Source: Pyrocephalus nanus
Lineage: Eukaryota; Chordata; Aves; Passeriformes; Tyrannidae
Assembly: GCA_038380795.1 (NCBI GenBank)
Contig: CM076259.1
Location: 24,286,977 to 24,350,976 of the forward strand
DNA length: 64,000 nucleotides
Direction of reading: 5' to 3'
The first letter of the stretch is position 1, and each line of letters opens with the position of its first letter. Below, in pieces: positions 35,171 through 48,240 of the stretch. The notes below the pieces were generated by a model. That model searched no databases, was not told where the DNA came from, and saw nothing but the letters and a program-made list of their open reading frames with translations. Position numbers and translations under genes: made by a program.

Positions 35171-38100
35171 ATGGAACAGTTTCTGCTCAGTGAGCAGATT
35201 CCAGATAAGTGGACTGTTAATAAGGCAAGCAAGCTCTTTGGCAGTGCCAGCTGTTAGAGGGGGACTGGCACGCTTTTTTATGACTGGCTTTCACACAAGG
35301 CTGGTTGCAAGGGTGCCGACAGCACAGACACCATTGTATGCATGTTCCCTCACCACACACACACAGGGGTGTCACATGCCAACATGTGTGGCTGTGCTCT
35401 GCCACTACACAGCAGGATATGGTCCTGTGCCAGGACCAAGGAACGCTGAAAGAAAGCAGGGATGGGTGGCAGAAGACTGCTTACCAGAACACAAGGGAAA
35501 GCTGAAAAAGAGCACAGTTTAGCAGGCCTAAGCCTTAACCAAAGCCATTTTTATCCTCTCTTCTTTTTTCAGTTCCTCCCTCCTTTCTCGATCTCAGAAT
35601 ATGCTATGGTGTTGGATGAGTATCTTTCACCAGCCCCCCAGTGAAGTGATCTGAAGGCACACACAGCAAATCCCAGCAGAGCTGGGAAGGGCAAGCTTAC
35701 CTTGCCCACCTCTTGCCTGCTCTCGCTTGAGTCTCTCAGGATTATTGCCGCTGTGAATTGCTAATGGTAGGTGTCATGGACTCTACTGTGGAATGCCACT
35801 CTCAGTGCAGTCTGCAGTGTGCTGGTGACATAAAGGGAAATCTTTTTTCCTTTTAGTATTATTCCTTCTGAAAGCTGTGGGATTTCATCAATATATGCCT
35901 TTTAGCATCAGAAGACTAGCCAGTTTCTCAGCCATAGCGCTGCCACCTTAGGCTGCTTGATGTGGTGACACCCCTGAGCCTGCAAAGCTTCCCCTCCCAG
36001 CACTGGCCTTGCAACTTTCCTCCAAGGAATCTGCCTACCAGAAAATTAGATCCTAGTCTTCAGGTTAACGAGACCTCGCAGATGAGCTGCCGTTGAGCCC
36101 TCATTGTTAGTAGGAGCAAGTCCACACCATCAAAGGAGGTGAGTGGTGAAGCCTCACTCAGAGTGCTTGTTGTAAATCCTGAGTTGGTCCTGCCCTACCA
36201 GACTGTGCTAGGAAGATTGTTCCTCAAGGAGAGGTGGTGGGAGCAGTCTGTTCTGGAGGGACCATCCACAAGACAGAGGAACAGAAATGGGACAAAGTAG
36301 ACCAAGTTCCCAAGGGTCCTTCCCTCCCATCCCTATTCTGAGCCAGCTCACAGGGCTCCCACAGACATGTGCATACTGGGTGACATGGCGAGGGAGAGCA
36401 GGTGACATGGACAGGGCAACCTGGATTCTGCAGCAGTCACCATACAGACTGTGTTATCTGTGGGACCCCAGCAGTCGTGTTCCTCAGCTTCTTGGCAGCA
36501 CCGACCTCCTGGCTACACTTAGGCTTGTCCCTCTGGAGCAGCAGAGGGACATGGCAGTGCACATCTGCTTCTTTGCAGCACCACAACAGCGGAGTGAGAG
36601 ACAGGAAACAAATGAGTTAATTTCATCCTGAATACATGAGACTTGACAAGTCTATTAAAGGGCTGTAGCCTACTGTGTCTCATTATGAAAAATTAGTGCT
36701 GTCCTATAAAAATACTGGAGACAGTGTGTCACTTAAGGAAAGAATGTCTTGAGGATACGGTCTTTTCTTAATAGGCCCTACATCATCAGGGACAGACATG
36801 CATCAGGAGTGAGCAAAGGGGATTTGAACCTGGGAGCTACTACCTCTCATGTTTGACACCTTTAGGATATTCTAGTTTCTCCATCTCTTTCTACTTGAAT
36901 GAGGAAAAGCTGCAATAGCCAGGGGTCAAATGGACCAAAGGAAAATTTTGCTTGCTTCTTGAAGTGTCTCAGAGAAAAACCCAGGAAGAAGAACAACAGA
37001 TTGGATTAGAACAAAACAAACTGTATAAAGGTTTCCAGCAAAATAAAAGTAAACCACAAACATTTCATCTTGGGCCAGTCCCACATTGGGTCAATTCAAA
37101 CACAATGTTTTATTTCTTCTCTGGGTTATTCAAACTGCTGCCTAATCTTTTTAATGTAGATCAATGTTAATGCCATTTCAAAAAACAAAGATATTTCTGT
37201 GAAAAGAACATCAAAATTAAATATTTGAGTGTTTCAAAAATGAAATACTGCAGTCAAATCCAAGATGTTTTGACATTTACAATAATTCTTATCTCTCTTT
37301 TCTCCCTGGGTTTTTTGGGAGGGGTTTAGAGGTTTGGATTTTTTTGCTATAACTCTTTACCAGATTTGGACTAAGCATATTCACAATTTTGGCTCTCCAC
37401 TTCTCATTCTCTCCCCACCCCAGACCTTTCTGCACCTCTTTTAGTGCTTGCTAAAGGGTTTTGCTATCTCTGTTTGCAGCGCTGAACCTTCTCAGGACTC
37501 TGGGGACTGATCCAGTGTAAAGCCAAGAATAAAAAAGTGTTTCACTCTGCCTCTTCCCCAGTACCTGGGAAGGACCCCAGGAACTCAAACGCCTCTGTGC
37601 CATTTAGCACCTTGCTAGCTTTGCTGTGACCACAGGCAAACAAGCACATCAACTACACGTAAGCAAATAATCAATGGGAAGGCAGGAATGAGTCCTACTA
37701 AGCTGGGCATCTTTACTGGAGGGCAGTAAAGAAAACTAGCTGCCCCTACTGAAGTATAGTAAAGCCTGACCAATAAAGCTACGACTGTAATAGGGTGAAA
37801 GGCAGCAGCATCTCATACAGTAATAGAAGCAAGCTGTATTCACCAGCACCCTCAGACATCAGATCTTCACATCTCAGGGATGTTTAAGCAAAGGCTAACT
37901 CAGTACATTTTTCTGACCTCTTTTCTTATAATTAAGTGAAAAGATTTCCCCTGCCAGTTACCTTTCTGGAAATGTTGTCTTCCAGAAAGGCAGAGGAAAG
38001 AACACATATGACAGCTGGAAGAGAAACCAGGCTTTGCCTCACAAAAGAAAATACAAATGAGCAATCTGAGTGCCATCAACCTGCTGTGAGAGAGAAAGAG

Positions 38101-38284
38101 AGTGAGAGAGACCAAGGTAGGATCAAATCCCCTGTTAGACCTTAAGCTCTCTGGAATTAGGCTACTTTAAGAAGCAAAGGGACTAGAGTTTAAAGGATTC
38201 AGAGAATTTCCCTTTTCTTGAGATAACTATAACCTTTTACAAAGAAAACTACAAAGAACCCAGAGCATAAAGGAATGAGACTTC
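35171..38284. other. Unannotated, about 3.1 kb
   Basis: No gene is recognised. A (CA)n run of about 15 bases lies near 35353-35367, and GA-rich sequence lies at 38088-38112. The open frames (up to 114 codons at 36287-36631) overlap others and have no known domain. Confidence 0.4.
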
Positions 38285-38342
38285 TGTGTCTTTCCTCTTC
38301 TTTTTCTTTCTTTTTCTTTCCTTTTCTTTTCCCCTCTCTCAG
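38285..38342. repeat. Pyrimidine tract (TTTCT/TTTTC units)
   Basis: An almost pure C/T stretch built from irregular TTTTTC and TTTCC units. Low-complexity sequence. Confidence 0.85.
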
Positions 38343-39365
38343 CTTTCTTTGTAGAAACAGATAATTGTACTGCCCTTTCTTGGAAAGATGCAGTTCTCCC
38401 TCAGTAAGAGCTTCATACTAAAATTGCCAGTATTGCTGCTGCTGGCCTAATGGGAAATTTGCATGGAGAATACAGCTGTGTGACACCATTAAGCAAAATT
38501 GCCTCCACAGTATGCTCTGGAGCAGACGTAGAAAAGATCCAACAGCTGGTCTCAACTCTAGCCTAAATAGGTTGAAGCCTTTGCCTAAGTCCACCGATGT
38601 CTAAGAGAAATGCCCTAATGCAGACGGATGTGTGCTAGCAAACATTTCTGCCTCTATTCAAATGCTTCACAGCTACACAGGTACGGAGTGGTCAGCAGTG
38701 TGTGTTTCAGTTCTTCTGGGAACTGGTTCCTTGTGTCCACTGACACTCCACTCAGATTTGAACCTGGGCAAGGCAAATCCACCTGTTGATATTTACACTG
38801 TGCTCTTCCGTCAGTCTACCACAAAGGTTGACACGCTTCAAAGAAAATGCTTGGAAGAAATTCTCTATCTCTGCAACTAGTTGTAGAGAAGTAACTACAA
38901 GCCACTAGTGTGTGAACCTCAGAAAGCAGGCAGAAGATGAGAAGGGAAAAGGAATTAAAGACCTCGTTCACTACATAAAGAAGGAATTTTTCTCTTCTAC
39001 ACATAGAAATACAGGAGCACTTGGCAGTCACAGGAGCACTGAGCACGACACACCCATCACATGTATACAACAAAGGTACGCCCTATGGTACCCCTGCACA
39101 CAAAGCTTTCACAGCCACACAGGGGACTGGAGACAATCAGAAGGACACCCTAAATGGAAAAAGTCAAAACACAGACTTGCACAGACAGCAGTTACCAGCA
39201 ACTGAACTGTGAATAAAAACTTCTGTGACCATGCAATCATTTCCATAGGCACAGAAAATTGAAGGCATGCAGGTCTGTAGCCACACACATGATACAAGCT
39301 ACCCACATTGTGTGACAGATTTCATACACCATCACATACTCCAGAAAGGTGTACTACCAGAGCAG
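38343..39365. other. Unannotated spacer
   Basis: No gene is seen. The piece at about 38440-38530 is non-repetitive, A/T-rich and possibly regulatory, but nothing distinct can be named. Confidence 0.35.
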
Positions 39366-40010
39366 GCGAATGCCTGAAGAAGGCTGTGACCCCGCGGGAG
39401 GTCCATGCTAGAGAGAAGTCCTGGGAAAGACCTGATGACCCATGGGGAGAGGAGCCCAAGCTACAGCAGGTTTTCCTGGTAGGACTTGTGGCTCTGGGGG
39501 GGACCCAGGCTGGAGCAGCCTGTGCCTGAAGGGCTGCACTCTGTGGAAAAATGTTTGTGAAGAACTGTTGCCTGTGGGATGGACTCACACTGGAGAAGTT
39601 CATGGAGGACTGTCTCCTGTGGGAGAGACCCCATGCTGGAGCAGGGGAAGGGCTCCTCTCCTCAGGAAACGGCAGAAACAACAACTGATCATAACCCCCA
39701 TTCCCTGTCTCCCTGTGCTGCTGGGGGGGAGGAGGTAGAACTTGGAAGGAGGGAGGGGTGGGGGGAAGGTGATTTAAGATTTATTTTCCTTCTCATTCTC
39801 CTGCTCTGATACTGTTAGTAATAAATTTAATTAATATTCCCACTCTGAGTCTGTTTTGCCTATGACGGTGATTGATAAATTACCTCTCCTGGTCCTTATC
39901 TCAGCTCATGAACCCTTTGTTATATTTTCTCTCTTCTGTCCAGTTGTAGAGGGGAGTGACAGAGCAGCTTTAGTGGGCACCTGGTGTCCAAGCAGGGTTT
40001 ACCCACTACA
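39366..40010. mobile_element. LTR-like avian ERV fragment with internal degenerate repeats
   Basis: This block has the features of a common bird ERV LTR. It has a G/C-rich half (39366-39660) made of about four degenerate 40-45 bp units sharing GCTGGAGCAG-type and CCTGTGGGA-type cores. A G-rich stretch follows (GGGGAAGG near 39760), then AATAAA at 39820-39825, then a terminal part ending AGTGGGCACCTGG...CCCACTACA at 40010. The final CA is the expected LTR end; read in reverse, the element would begin TGTAGTGGG. The other end is missing or unclear, so this is a truncated copy. ACCAG occurs on both sides (39356-39360 and 40011-40015), but since the left side lacks a TG start I do not rely on it as a target duplication. 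Class is probably ERVL-like. Orientation is uncertain. Confidence 0.65.
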
Positions 40011-40429
40011 ACCAGCCAGATGCAGATCAGTTGTAGGCATAGGAATACCTGCTTACCAGACTGCTGCAGTGAATGACCAGGCATCACAGTCTCATTGGTG
40101 AAGGTCTGCCTAGCTCCTCGGAACTCACTCCTTCTCTTTGAGGTTCGGCTTCTTCATCCACTTCATGTTCTTTGCCTGCAAAATTTTCTTTCCATTCCTC
40201 CATCCCTCTTTCCCTCTGAAGCTCTCTTCAGAGAAGAATAACACAGCTGAACTAATAGCCTAACACATAGCTGCCTGATGGCCTTCCTTTCATGCTTGCT
40301 ACTCAGCCACGTGGACAAATGCACAATCAGCTGCCAGTTGCAGCACAGTCCAAAAAAGCATTAGAAGGTAAATGAAAGGGAAAAAAACTTCAGGGATAAA
40401 TCCCTCGTTGGGTGCCAGGCAGCTAAAAT
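40011..40429. other. Unannotated spacer
   Basis: No feature is recognised between the LTR-like block and the TAAT-rich region. Confidence 0.4.
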
Positions 40430-40760
40430 CAACAGCATAACACCAGGGCTGAACTTGGCCCAGCATGGTGTTTTGATGAACTAAACAATTAATTAACAAA
40501 TATCTCCCCAGCAGATCTATTCTTGCGGCAGAGTGTGCGAGGAACACACAGATCCATGTAAGAGTTCTATTGCCACCATTACATGCTGGAGAATAGCATA
40601 TAATTAATTATAATGATGGCAAAGATTAGATCGAAATTCCTCTACAGTGTGTACACAGCCCAAACAGACAAAATAAATCAGAGCGTCCATACCCTAATCC
40701 AGCAGCTTCAGAGGATTAAAGAGGTGCATTCTAATCACAGGCTCAGAGCAGCCCCACTCA
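40430..40760. promoter_or_regulatory. Candidate enhancer with 14-bp TAAT palindrome
   Basis: Non-repetitive sequence with a perfect palindrome TATAATTAATTATA at 40599-40612, containing overlapping TAATTA homeodomain sites spaced as in known paired-type homeodomain dimer sites. A second AATTAATTAAC lies near 40488. The flanks are A/T-rich and not low-complexity. The pattern suits a developmental enhancer, but conservation is untested. Confidence 0.35.
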
Positions 40761-42970
40761 GTATGCGCAGAGCTGCCCCCCATATGCAACTGTGTCTAAG
40801 GGACCCGAGGAAAAGTATCTCACTTCAGACGAAAAACAGAATTTAGGCTTTGCTCATCTGCCGTCATTTACGATCTCCTGGCTCGCTTTCCCTCCCCAGA
40901 TTTTAGCCAGCATATCCCAGGCAAATTCCACAGGTAAGAATTCATCTCTCTTTAAGCCTCTCCTGCAATGTCAGCTGGGGAAGACTCTAGTTTTCATTGC
41001 TCTACTAACATTCTGTGTGCTGTCCTTTGTTGCTTAACAGTGGGTGCACCAATTCTGAGGTGGCAGAATTGAAGACAGAAGGAGGAAAAAGGTGGGGTTC
41101 CCCCCCTCCCACCTGAGATTTTATTGAAAGGAAGATGCTTTCTTTCTCCTAATTTTGTTAATATGAACTGTACAAGAAGGCTGGGTACACTGCTTATAAA
41201 GTAGTTTTGTTCTCTGTCCATCACAAATGATTTTCAAACTGCAGTGAAAAAAATTAGTTCTCAGAATAGAAGGATAAAAAAAAAAAAGAAGAAAGAAAAT
41301 TATAAAAAACTGCAGCTTTTCATGTAACAAGGGTAAAATTCATTAATTGTGTCACTAGTCATTGGGTTAGCTCTATCTCTGGGGTGGCTGAGACTGAATC
41401 AACACTACTACCCTTACTGTGAAACTGAGCTCTTATATTAGCTGAGAAAAGAGTGGAGTAGTCCAGCCCATGAAAAAAAAAAACAATTCGTTGGAATGAA
41501 AAGCTTAATTAATAAATGCTTTTCCAAAGGAATAAAATAAAATAAAATAATAATTAAAAACAGTATATAAAAAAAAAAAACCAAATCACACAACTGGAAA
41601 TACAGTAATTTTCCCACTTTTCCAATGCTAGCAATGTCTTTTGACATTCCTTGAAACCAAATATTTCATTTTGGGAAGTTATACTGAATGTTTCACAGGC
41701 TTGTTTTTGCCTTTGCTGGAACTCATCCAGCTGCTCTCTGACTTTCACTCTGCACTATTCAGCTCAATGAGAGCAGATCTGCAGTATTTAATCAGAAATG
41801 TGTTTCAGACAACCACACAGGTCTGTGAGAGCTGTATGTACAATGCACCCAAACTACAGCTCCCATGAGGCACTGCAGCCCCATGGGCAGGTGCCACTTG
41901 GTTGTAAATAAATGTACAGCAAAATGCTTTGATTCATTTCAGCAAGTCCAAATGTTTGAACCAATTCAAGTCAAAACATTCTGTTCAGAGTCTAACGTTT
42001 TAAAGCTGTCAAAAGTTGCTGTATTTTATTGATGATAGTAAAGAAAACTATGTTTTCCCTTGGAGAATAATTTCCATTGGAAATCTCATGCCCAGGGAAG
42101 TTCTGGAAGATAAAAGACTTGGTAGAGTCTCCTCTGGTCTTTCACACAGGTAACATCTTCACTGCAATTCTATTGCAGGGTAAATTGCAGGAAGCATGGA
42201 CCTACATGAGCTAGCCTAATCTGACACGCTGTTGATATGAGTAGCAATAAAGTTACAAAAGTAACTGTGTAAGTCCATCTGAGATGCTATGTAAATAAAC
42301 TATTGGCCCACATTAGCATTCATGAAGTTCACCACTACTTTAAATTCAGCTAGCGTGGTTATTTCTGTTCATCTTGAAATCATGCCTCTTGCCCCAACAT
42401 GGACATGTCATCTGGGGGGTGGCTCTGTATCAGATAAAAAACAAGGCACAGCACCTAGGAACATCCCAAACGGGTGAAATGAGATCTTTCAGTGCACTTT
42501 TCCTGAGAGCAGTTACCTCATACATGGCCTTAAATGAAAGATAGCAGGATATTAACATAGGGTAAAAAGAGCATATGCATCCTTATGGCTCCACAACACA
42601 CCTGAAGAAGTCCACCACCACCAAATAAAAAGCAAAAATAAACTAAATCCACATGTTCTTGCATCTCTCTCCCTCTCTTTTTGTCATTCTAAGATAAAAA
42701 GTGTAATATAACCTTCCATCATTTCATCACAGCCTCATGCTGTGAACCAGTCAATACTTTTTATTATCACTTATTATCACAAAAGCTGCATCACTCTCTG
42801 ATCCATCAAGTGTGGACCAAGGTCCCATTCCACCTGGTGCTGAACAAGCAGAGAACAAAAACACAGTCTTCACCCAAAGGAAAATCTAAATATAAGGCAA
42901 GAGAGTGGCTGGATAGAGACAGATGGGGAAGAAGGAGGTAATGAGATCATGTGTAGAGTCTTAGAAGGGT
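40761..42970. other. Unannotated, with A/T-rich simple tracts
   Basis: No gene is supported. Low-complexity A-rich pieces lie at 41274-41310 (A runs with G), 41468-41482 and 41530-41581 (AATAA units then A12). A perfect 10-bp tandem pair TTATTATCAC lies at 42761-42780. Confidence 0.45.
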
Positions 42971-43115
42971 AGAATCACAGAATGGTTTGGGTTGGAAGGC
43001 ACCTTAAAGATCATCTAGTTCCAAACCCCCTGCCATGGGCACAGATACCACCCATTTGTTCAGTTTGTCCAGGGCTCCATCCAAACTAGCCTTGAACACT
43101 TCTAGGGATGTGGCA
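42971..43115 (-). mobile_element. CR1 LINE 3' end, antisense
   Basis: Starts with AGAATCACAGAATGGTTTGG, the reverse complement of the ATTCT-rich end of avian CR1, followed by GTTGGAAGGCACCTTAAAGA and the CCCCCTGCCATGG block. It ends about 145 bp in, at CACTTCTAGGGATG. This is a classic 5'-truncated CR1 insertion consisting only of 3' untranslated sequence. It resembles the copy at 51.6 kb. Confidence 0.95.
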
Positions 43116-43859
43116 TGTCACAATACTCGTCACTGTAACAGGCAGACCTCTGTACACTGGGTGCCTAACTTATATCCTGGTTTTGGGCTTGGGTGGATTA
43201 CTTTGCCTTGGTTTATTTGAGGGGGATGAGGAATATGGGCAACAATGAAGATGGATGTGGGACAGAACACAGAGGGTGCCTTTGCAGATACTGGCAAGGA
43301 GCAGGTAAGAAGGCAGAAGAAGGCAAATACTCTTCTGCAAACCTGGCAAGTGTGTGACTGGTGTCAGAATAGAGAAATGACAAGGAAACAGAGCTGACCT
43401 GCCATGACTGAGCAGGGAGGCCACAATGGGACCTTGAACCAAAAGCAGCTCATTGTGTTAGAGGGGATGAGGAAAACTGGACAGAGGGTTAGTTATCAAA
43501 GCAGAGCAGCAGAGGGTAAACTTTGCCACGATGTCCCACAAAGTCTTCATAGAGGTCCCAGAAAAACGTGCTATAACACCCAGGGTAAGAGAGGCCCTGG
43601 CTTAGAAATGCTGTTCTTGAGAAAGGCCCTGCTGGGCCTGACTTCTCACAATTACCAGCTGGAAGCAAGGTAAGAAAGGCTGAAAATTCAGAGGATCCCC
43701 TGATCCCAGCCCAGCCCTGGGTTTCAAAGGCAATGATGTGGAAACCAAGCCAAAACGTGTGGCATAGAGAATTGTACTCTGAAATCTGAAATGCATTTTA
43801 AACAGCAACTTTCTCAGAGCTTTCTCCTAAAGTGAGCAGAGAAGCATTTGATCTGCCTC
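43116..43859. other. Unannotated spacer
   Basis: No feature is recognised. Open frames are short and on opposing strands. Confidence 0.4.
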
Positions 43860-44135
43860 CTTTTCCATTTATTCCCTTTTCCTCTCTAATTTTTCCTTTG
43901 CGAGGAAACACTGAAACCAGAAGGATCTCTGAGACACCAGACCTGACCAAGCATGGGGCAGAATCTGCTCATTCCAATTATCTGCCAGCCTAATCATAAA
44001 AACATCACGGTGCATGCTCCATATGTCATTTTTATTGAATTCATTCAGGAGTTTCTCGATTAATCTTTTATTATTCCTTTCCAAATCCCAGGGTTCCCAT
44101 AACAGGGGCTGATCAGCTAAAGCAATTCTCACACA
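43860..44135. promoter_or_regulatory. Candidate conserved non-coding DNA with TAATC sites
   Basis: Non-repetitive A/T-rich DNA holding CCAATTATC near 43976, CCTAATCAT near 43989 and CGATTAATC near 44058. Two of these contain TAATC, the core preferred by Otx/Pitx-type homeodomains. An 87-codon minus-strand frame (43869-44132) spans it; the frame has no recognised domain and may simply reflect low stop density. Confidence 0.25.
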
Positions 44136-47100
44136 GAGAAGAAACAGTGAGAATTATTTTGGCTCTCTCATCCTTCTGTCACATCAACAGAATTCCCTAC
44201 GGCCTCTTCTTTGAGTCCATCCAACTTGAAGAAGACCTGAAGTAGGCTGTCAGTGCCTGTTACGCCCTTGGCCCTCATCCCTCCAGACAGGAGAGCCTGA
44301 CCCCCTCTAAGGACAATGCTTGGGTACAGTCTCAGCAACACCCCATCTGAAGGAGGAGAAATGTACATTCTTACACTGAATAATCCCAGACATAAGAAGT
44401 TCACTCTGAACATCTCTGGGAAGACATCTGGCCCAGACGGGCAGCATTTTGGTACTTGGACTGAACTTGACATCAGTGGTACTGAGTAGGTCCAATGCAA
44501 AGAAAAAACAGTACACCTTTTCAGCCTGAAACGTCCCTCTTGCCTTGCCTTCCTTTGTCTGAGAAATCTGATCTTTCATGCATCTAGCAACGGCATGACT
44601 ACCTATATGATTTTTCATGCCATCTTTGTTTATCTCTACATTAGCAATTCCTACACTGCTGCATTCAGCAGAGAGGCTGCAGCATTCCTGTTCTTCCCAG
44701 CCAAAGCTTCTTCATCTATTCCAGCTCAATAAAAGAGACATTAAAGGAGCTTTCCATCCCACATCTGGGATGCATCCCACCTGTGCAATTCCCTTCAACT
44801 AGGCAGAATGAGACCTAAAGGTACTGAGAGCTTCCCCAGGCAGTTGTGTTGCCAATGAAAAAAATACTACTGGGAGAATAGTAGCTAACGGTTTGTTATC
44901 TCTAGGGTAGGATATTCCTGTCCCAGTATCTTGTTTGGCATCTTCATCACCACCTCATTAAAGCTTCAGTTCATTAATTAAATATTTAATACATTAAATG
45001 AGGTTCCTTTTGTACCGAGGAGCTGAGATCTTGTTGCTGGTGAGCGTGATGCTGTGTATCCTCCTGGGAGGCTCCAATTTGCCATACTAATTGCACGGAG
45101 ACTCTTCAAAAAGCCCTATGCTGAATCTTCGGCTGCTGAGCAAATTCTACATTCCATCTCAGCAGGAGAGGAGCCTGAGCTGGAAAAGACACAGTGCAGC
45201 AACTTCCTCTTCTCCATGGCCCCTGGCAGTCTAGGGAGATCACCCGCCTGACAGGGCACAGTGCAAGGCAACAACCCCAAGACAGAAAATAACTTCCAGT
45301 CCTCATCTACATGGTGTGCAGGGTGAGATGCAGCACTCCACAGCTTTGCTAAATCTAGGAGGAGACTTGCTAATTAGGGCTGTTAGATGGGAACCAGTTA
45401 AAAGCTTTCTATTAGCATTTTAAAAGGTCCCACTACTGCACCAGAGATTTCTGCTCCCTTGGTTATATATATTGCAGCTGTACTGCCAGTTGACTCAGCG
45501 CAGCTAAGATAGACTCTGGTAAGAGCAGAGGTGCAGAAACAGGAAGCTAGAAGAAAGGAAAAAAGGCAAGAATTTCCCAAAGCAGATGGGCTGCTGGTGG
45601 AACAGAAACTTGGGCCAGCTGTAAAACCATATTGCTGCCTTACTCTGCCCTCATCTACACTTTCTTGTCCCCAGCCTGCTGCTTGCTTCCACCTCTGTCA
45701 CTGTGGTGAGAAATCAACTATTCACGTGGCTAAGCTGTGATAGAGAGGGTTGACACCTCTGACAAGAGAGGGCAGAAAAGCTAATTATTTTTTTAAACCT
45801 TTGTTCAGCCCCTTCCCCTGCCTTTTTCACACGCACACACCCATACCCGATACCTATACAGAAAAATTATTAGCCTTACTTCTATTGATATCCACACAAC
45901 ACTAAGGATCCAAGATCCCTGTGGAAAATGCAATGTCCTAAACACACGGTTTACCTCACAGATGTATTTCCTAGACTGAAGGAGGGACACACCATTACTG
46001 TATCGTTGAAAACAACATTATGCTGTAGCACTGTTTGAAATCAAACAACTAAACTGGAAAAGCAAAGTCTGTAGACAAAGACTGGGACCCCAGACTTCCA
46101 GCATCAGAAATGTGGCTTTTGTAAAATAAATAAATCCCTTAGGAACAGGTGGCAGAAGGAATTGGAAGGTGTTTAGCTCTCCATGGTAAAAGATGTGAGC
46201 CTTTTAAGATGATCATCCAATTTGGAAGATTAGGTAAGGAAGCTTAAAAAGGAGTTTAAAGGGGTTACTGGACATGAATTTTGAGGGGGGAGAACTTTCC
46301 AGGAAGGTGAAAATGTTGGTGGATTAAGGCTTTACTCTGAGAAGGTGAGGGGAGGAGGAATGATGGCAGAGAGAACACAAATTACAGTAACAAGCAGAAG
46401 TACAGTACACCGACTAAGAAACAAGCAGAAGGCTTTAGGTTGTGTGTGGTTCAGATGTTCTTTAAAGAATGAAATCAGGCTGGTAAACAGGGCCAGCAAA
46501 TCCCTGTCTTACTCAGTATTAGGAGGGGTCTCCCTCTTGTGATGATCTGCAACCTCAGAGTAGGTTTGTCTTGACTACAAGGGCCTTGACCCAGACTGCA
46601 TCTTCTGCCCCAGCTCTTCAGTTGAATTTTCCAAGCCTGATTCCCCACAGCTTGAGTGGGAGAGGTCCTCACATGCCTGGATATTAAATAGATCCAGCAA
46701 CACCAACCCCTTCTTTCCTTCTCCATTGACCAGGGGAACCAAGGTAATGAAGACGAAAGCAGCAAACATCAGGGTCTCTGGGCAGGCCTCCATAGGTCAC
46801 CCAAAGGGACTGACTGCCAAGAAATCAAGGGAGAGGAAAGGACACCCGTGTTTCTCCCCTGGCACATTATTCATTTCTTCTTTATTCTTTCTTTTAATGC
46901 TGTATTAAGAAAAGGAAACTCTATAAAAACAGAAGGGAAAAAAAAAGCTGAAAGAAGGGAAGAATATTAAAAACTGCTGAAGCGTTTGGGGAAAGAGACA
47001 TGGTCGTCCTTTGGGATGGGGAAAACACCAGGTGAAGTAGCAGTTTGAGACATCCTCTGTGCAGCAGTGAGCTGCTGACCCCAGGGGTAAGACTAAAGGA

Positions 47101-48201
47101 GTTGCTGGCCTCTTCTTTCTGGACACCTGACTGGAAGCAGATTGCTCAGACACTAGGCAGCCCACAGGAACCATCACGATGAATACAACAGATGAACAAA
47201 TTCATCCACAGCTAATAAAACACCTCCATGGGGTTATGTACCACTTGGTGCTTAATAAATAAGATTTAGTACAGTGACGGTGGACAACACTTCAAGGGCT
47301 ATTTGGCCATGGGTAAGGACCATTAACTACAGATATAGGAAGTAAATCACGTAGACAACACAGTCCTCGTCCAAGATCATGTTGCAGATCAGTGATGAAA
47401 TCAGGTATCCAGCCCAAGTCTGTTGACAGTTTTTCTCCTGCTCTGCTCAGGAGATCTACACCAACCTCTCATGAAAGCCAAGTACCAGGTATGAGCAACC
47501 CTACTGAAGTCAACGCTGTTACATTGCTGTATGTTTTGTAGAACCAACAAGCAGTTAAAAGGACAGAAAGTCTTCCTTAGCAAAAAAACAAGGTGGGGAG
47601 AAGAAAGGCTATTGGTAGGGCTAGGTCTGGATAAAGGAAAGTTTGCTCATATAAAACTTAGAAGGTGGTAATATGAAACCATCAGTCTTCGCAGTGCTCC
47701 GTTTAGCCCTTTTCACAGCACTAAATTCACCTGGAACTATGCACGCTTGAAGAATCTCAGTGATGTCCAGCCAAGCATCCATCTTTCTCCATCCTACTTC
47801 AGAGAACATGGTCTTCTGTGATAGTCAGAGATATTTTTTTTTCATGGTGAACTTTTTTTTCTTAATTATTCTAGAAGGAACAGTTCTGATGCTGCCGATC
47901 TTTCTCAAGTAAAATCGGTGGTGTAGTAGAGTACAAATACCTGATCACATATAAAAGCCCAATCCATATCTCATGGACATAAATTACAAGGCCACCTGGA
48001 GTGGACTTCTGAATGTCTGAGATCACAGAATGAGATGAGTTCAAAAGCAATGTCAAAATACTCCCATTACGTGGAAATGAGCATGTACCCAGCTTTCTGT
48101 TTGTCAAGGTTGCTGTGACATGTACTGTCCAAAGCCATGGTTTACTGGGGAAGGGAGCAAGGGTTAACCAAAAATATGTATTTCTTCCCCTGCTAGTTCT
48201 T
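44136..48201. other. About 4 kb with no recognised gene
   Basis: Open frames reach about 110 codons on opposing strands, with no recognised domain. A small TAAT-rich block (CATTAATTAAATATTTAAT) lies at about 44972-44990. TGACTCAGC is present at 45491-45499. Nothing else can be named. Confidence 0.4.
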
Positions 48202-48240
48202 AAAAAAAAAAAAATAAAAAAAAAATAAAAAAAAGATAAA
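48202..48240. repeat. A-rich low-complexity tract
   Basis: Runs of 8-13 A separated by single T or G residues. Confidence 0.9.

Noticed and set aside
39579..39690. A HTGEVHG-like peptide resembling a zinc-finger linker
   Set aside because: No C2H2 spacing around it, and it lies in the repeated G/C-rich half of an LTR-like element.
39356..40015. ACCAG on both sides of the LTR-like block as a 5-bp target duplication
   Set aside because: The left side is not followed by TG, so this is probably a chance match and the left end of the LTR is truncated.
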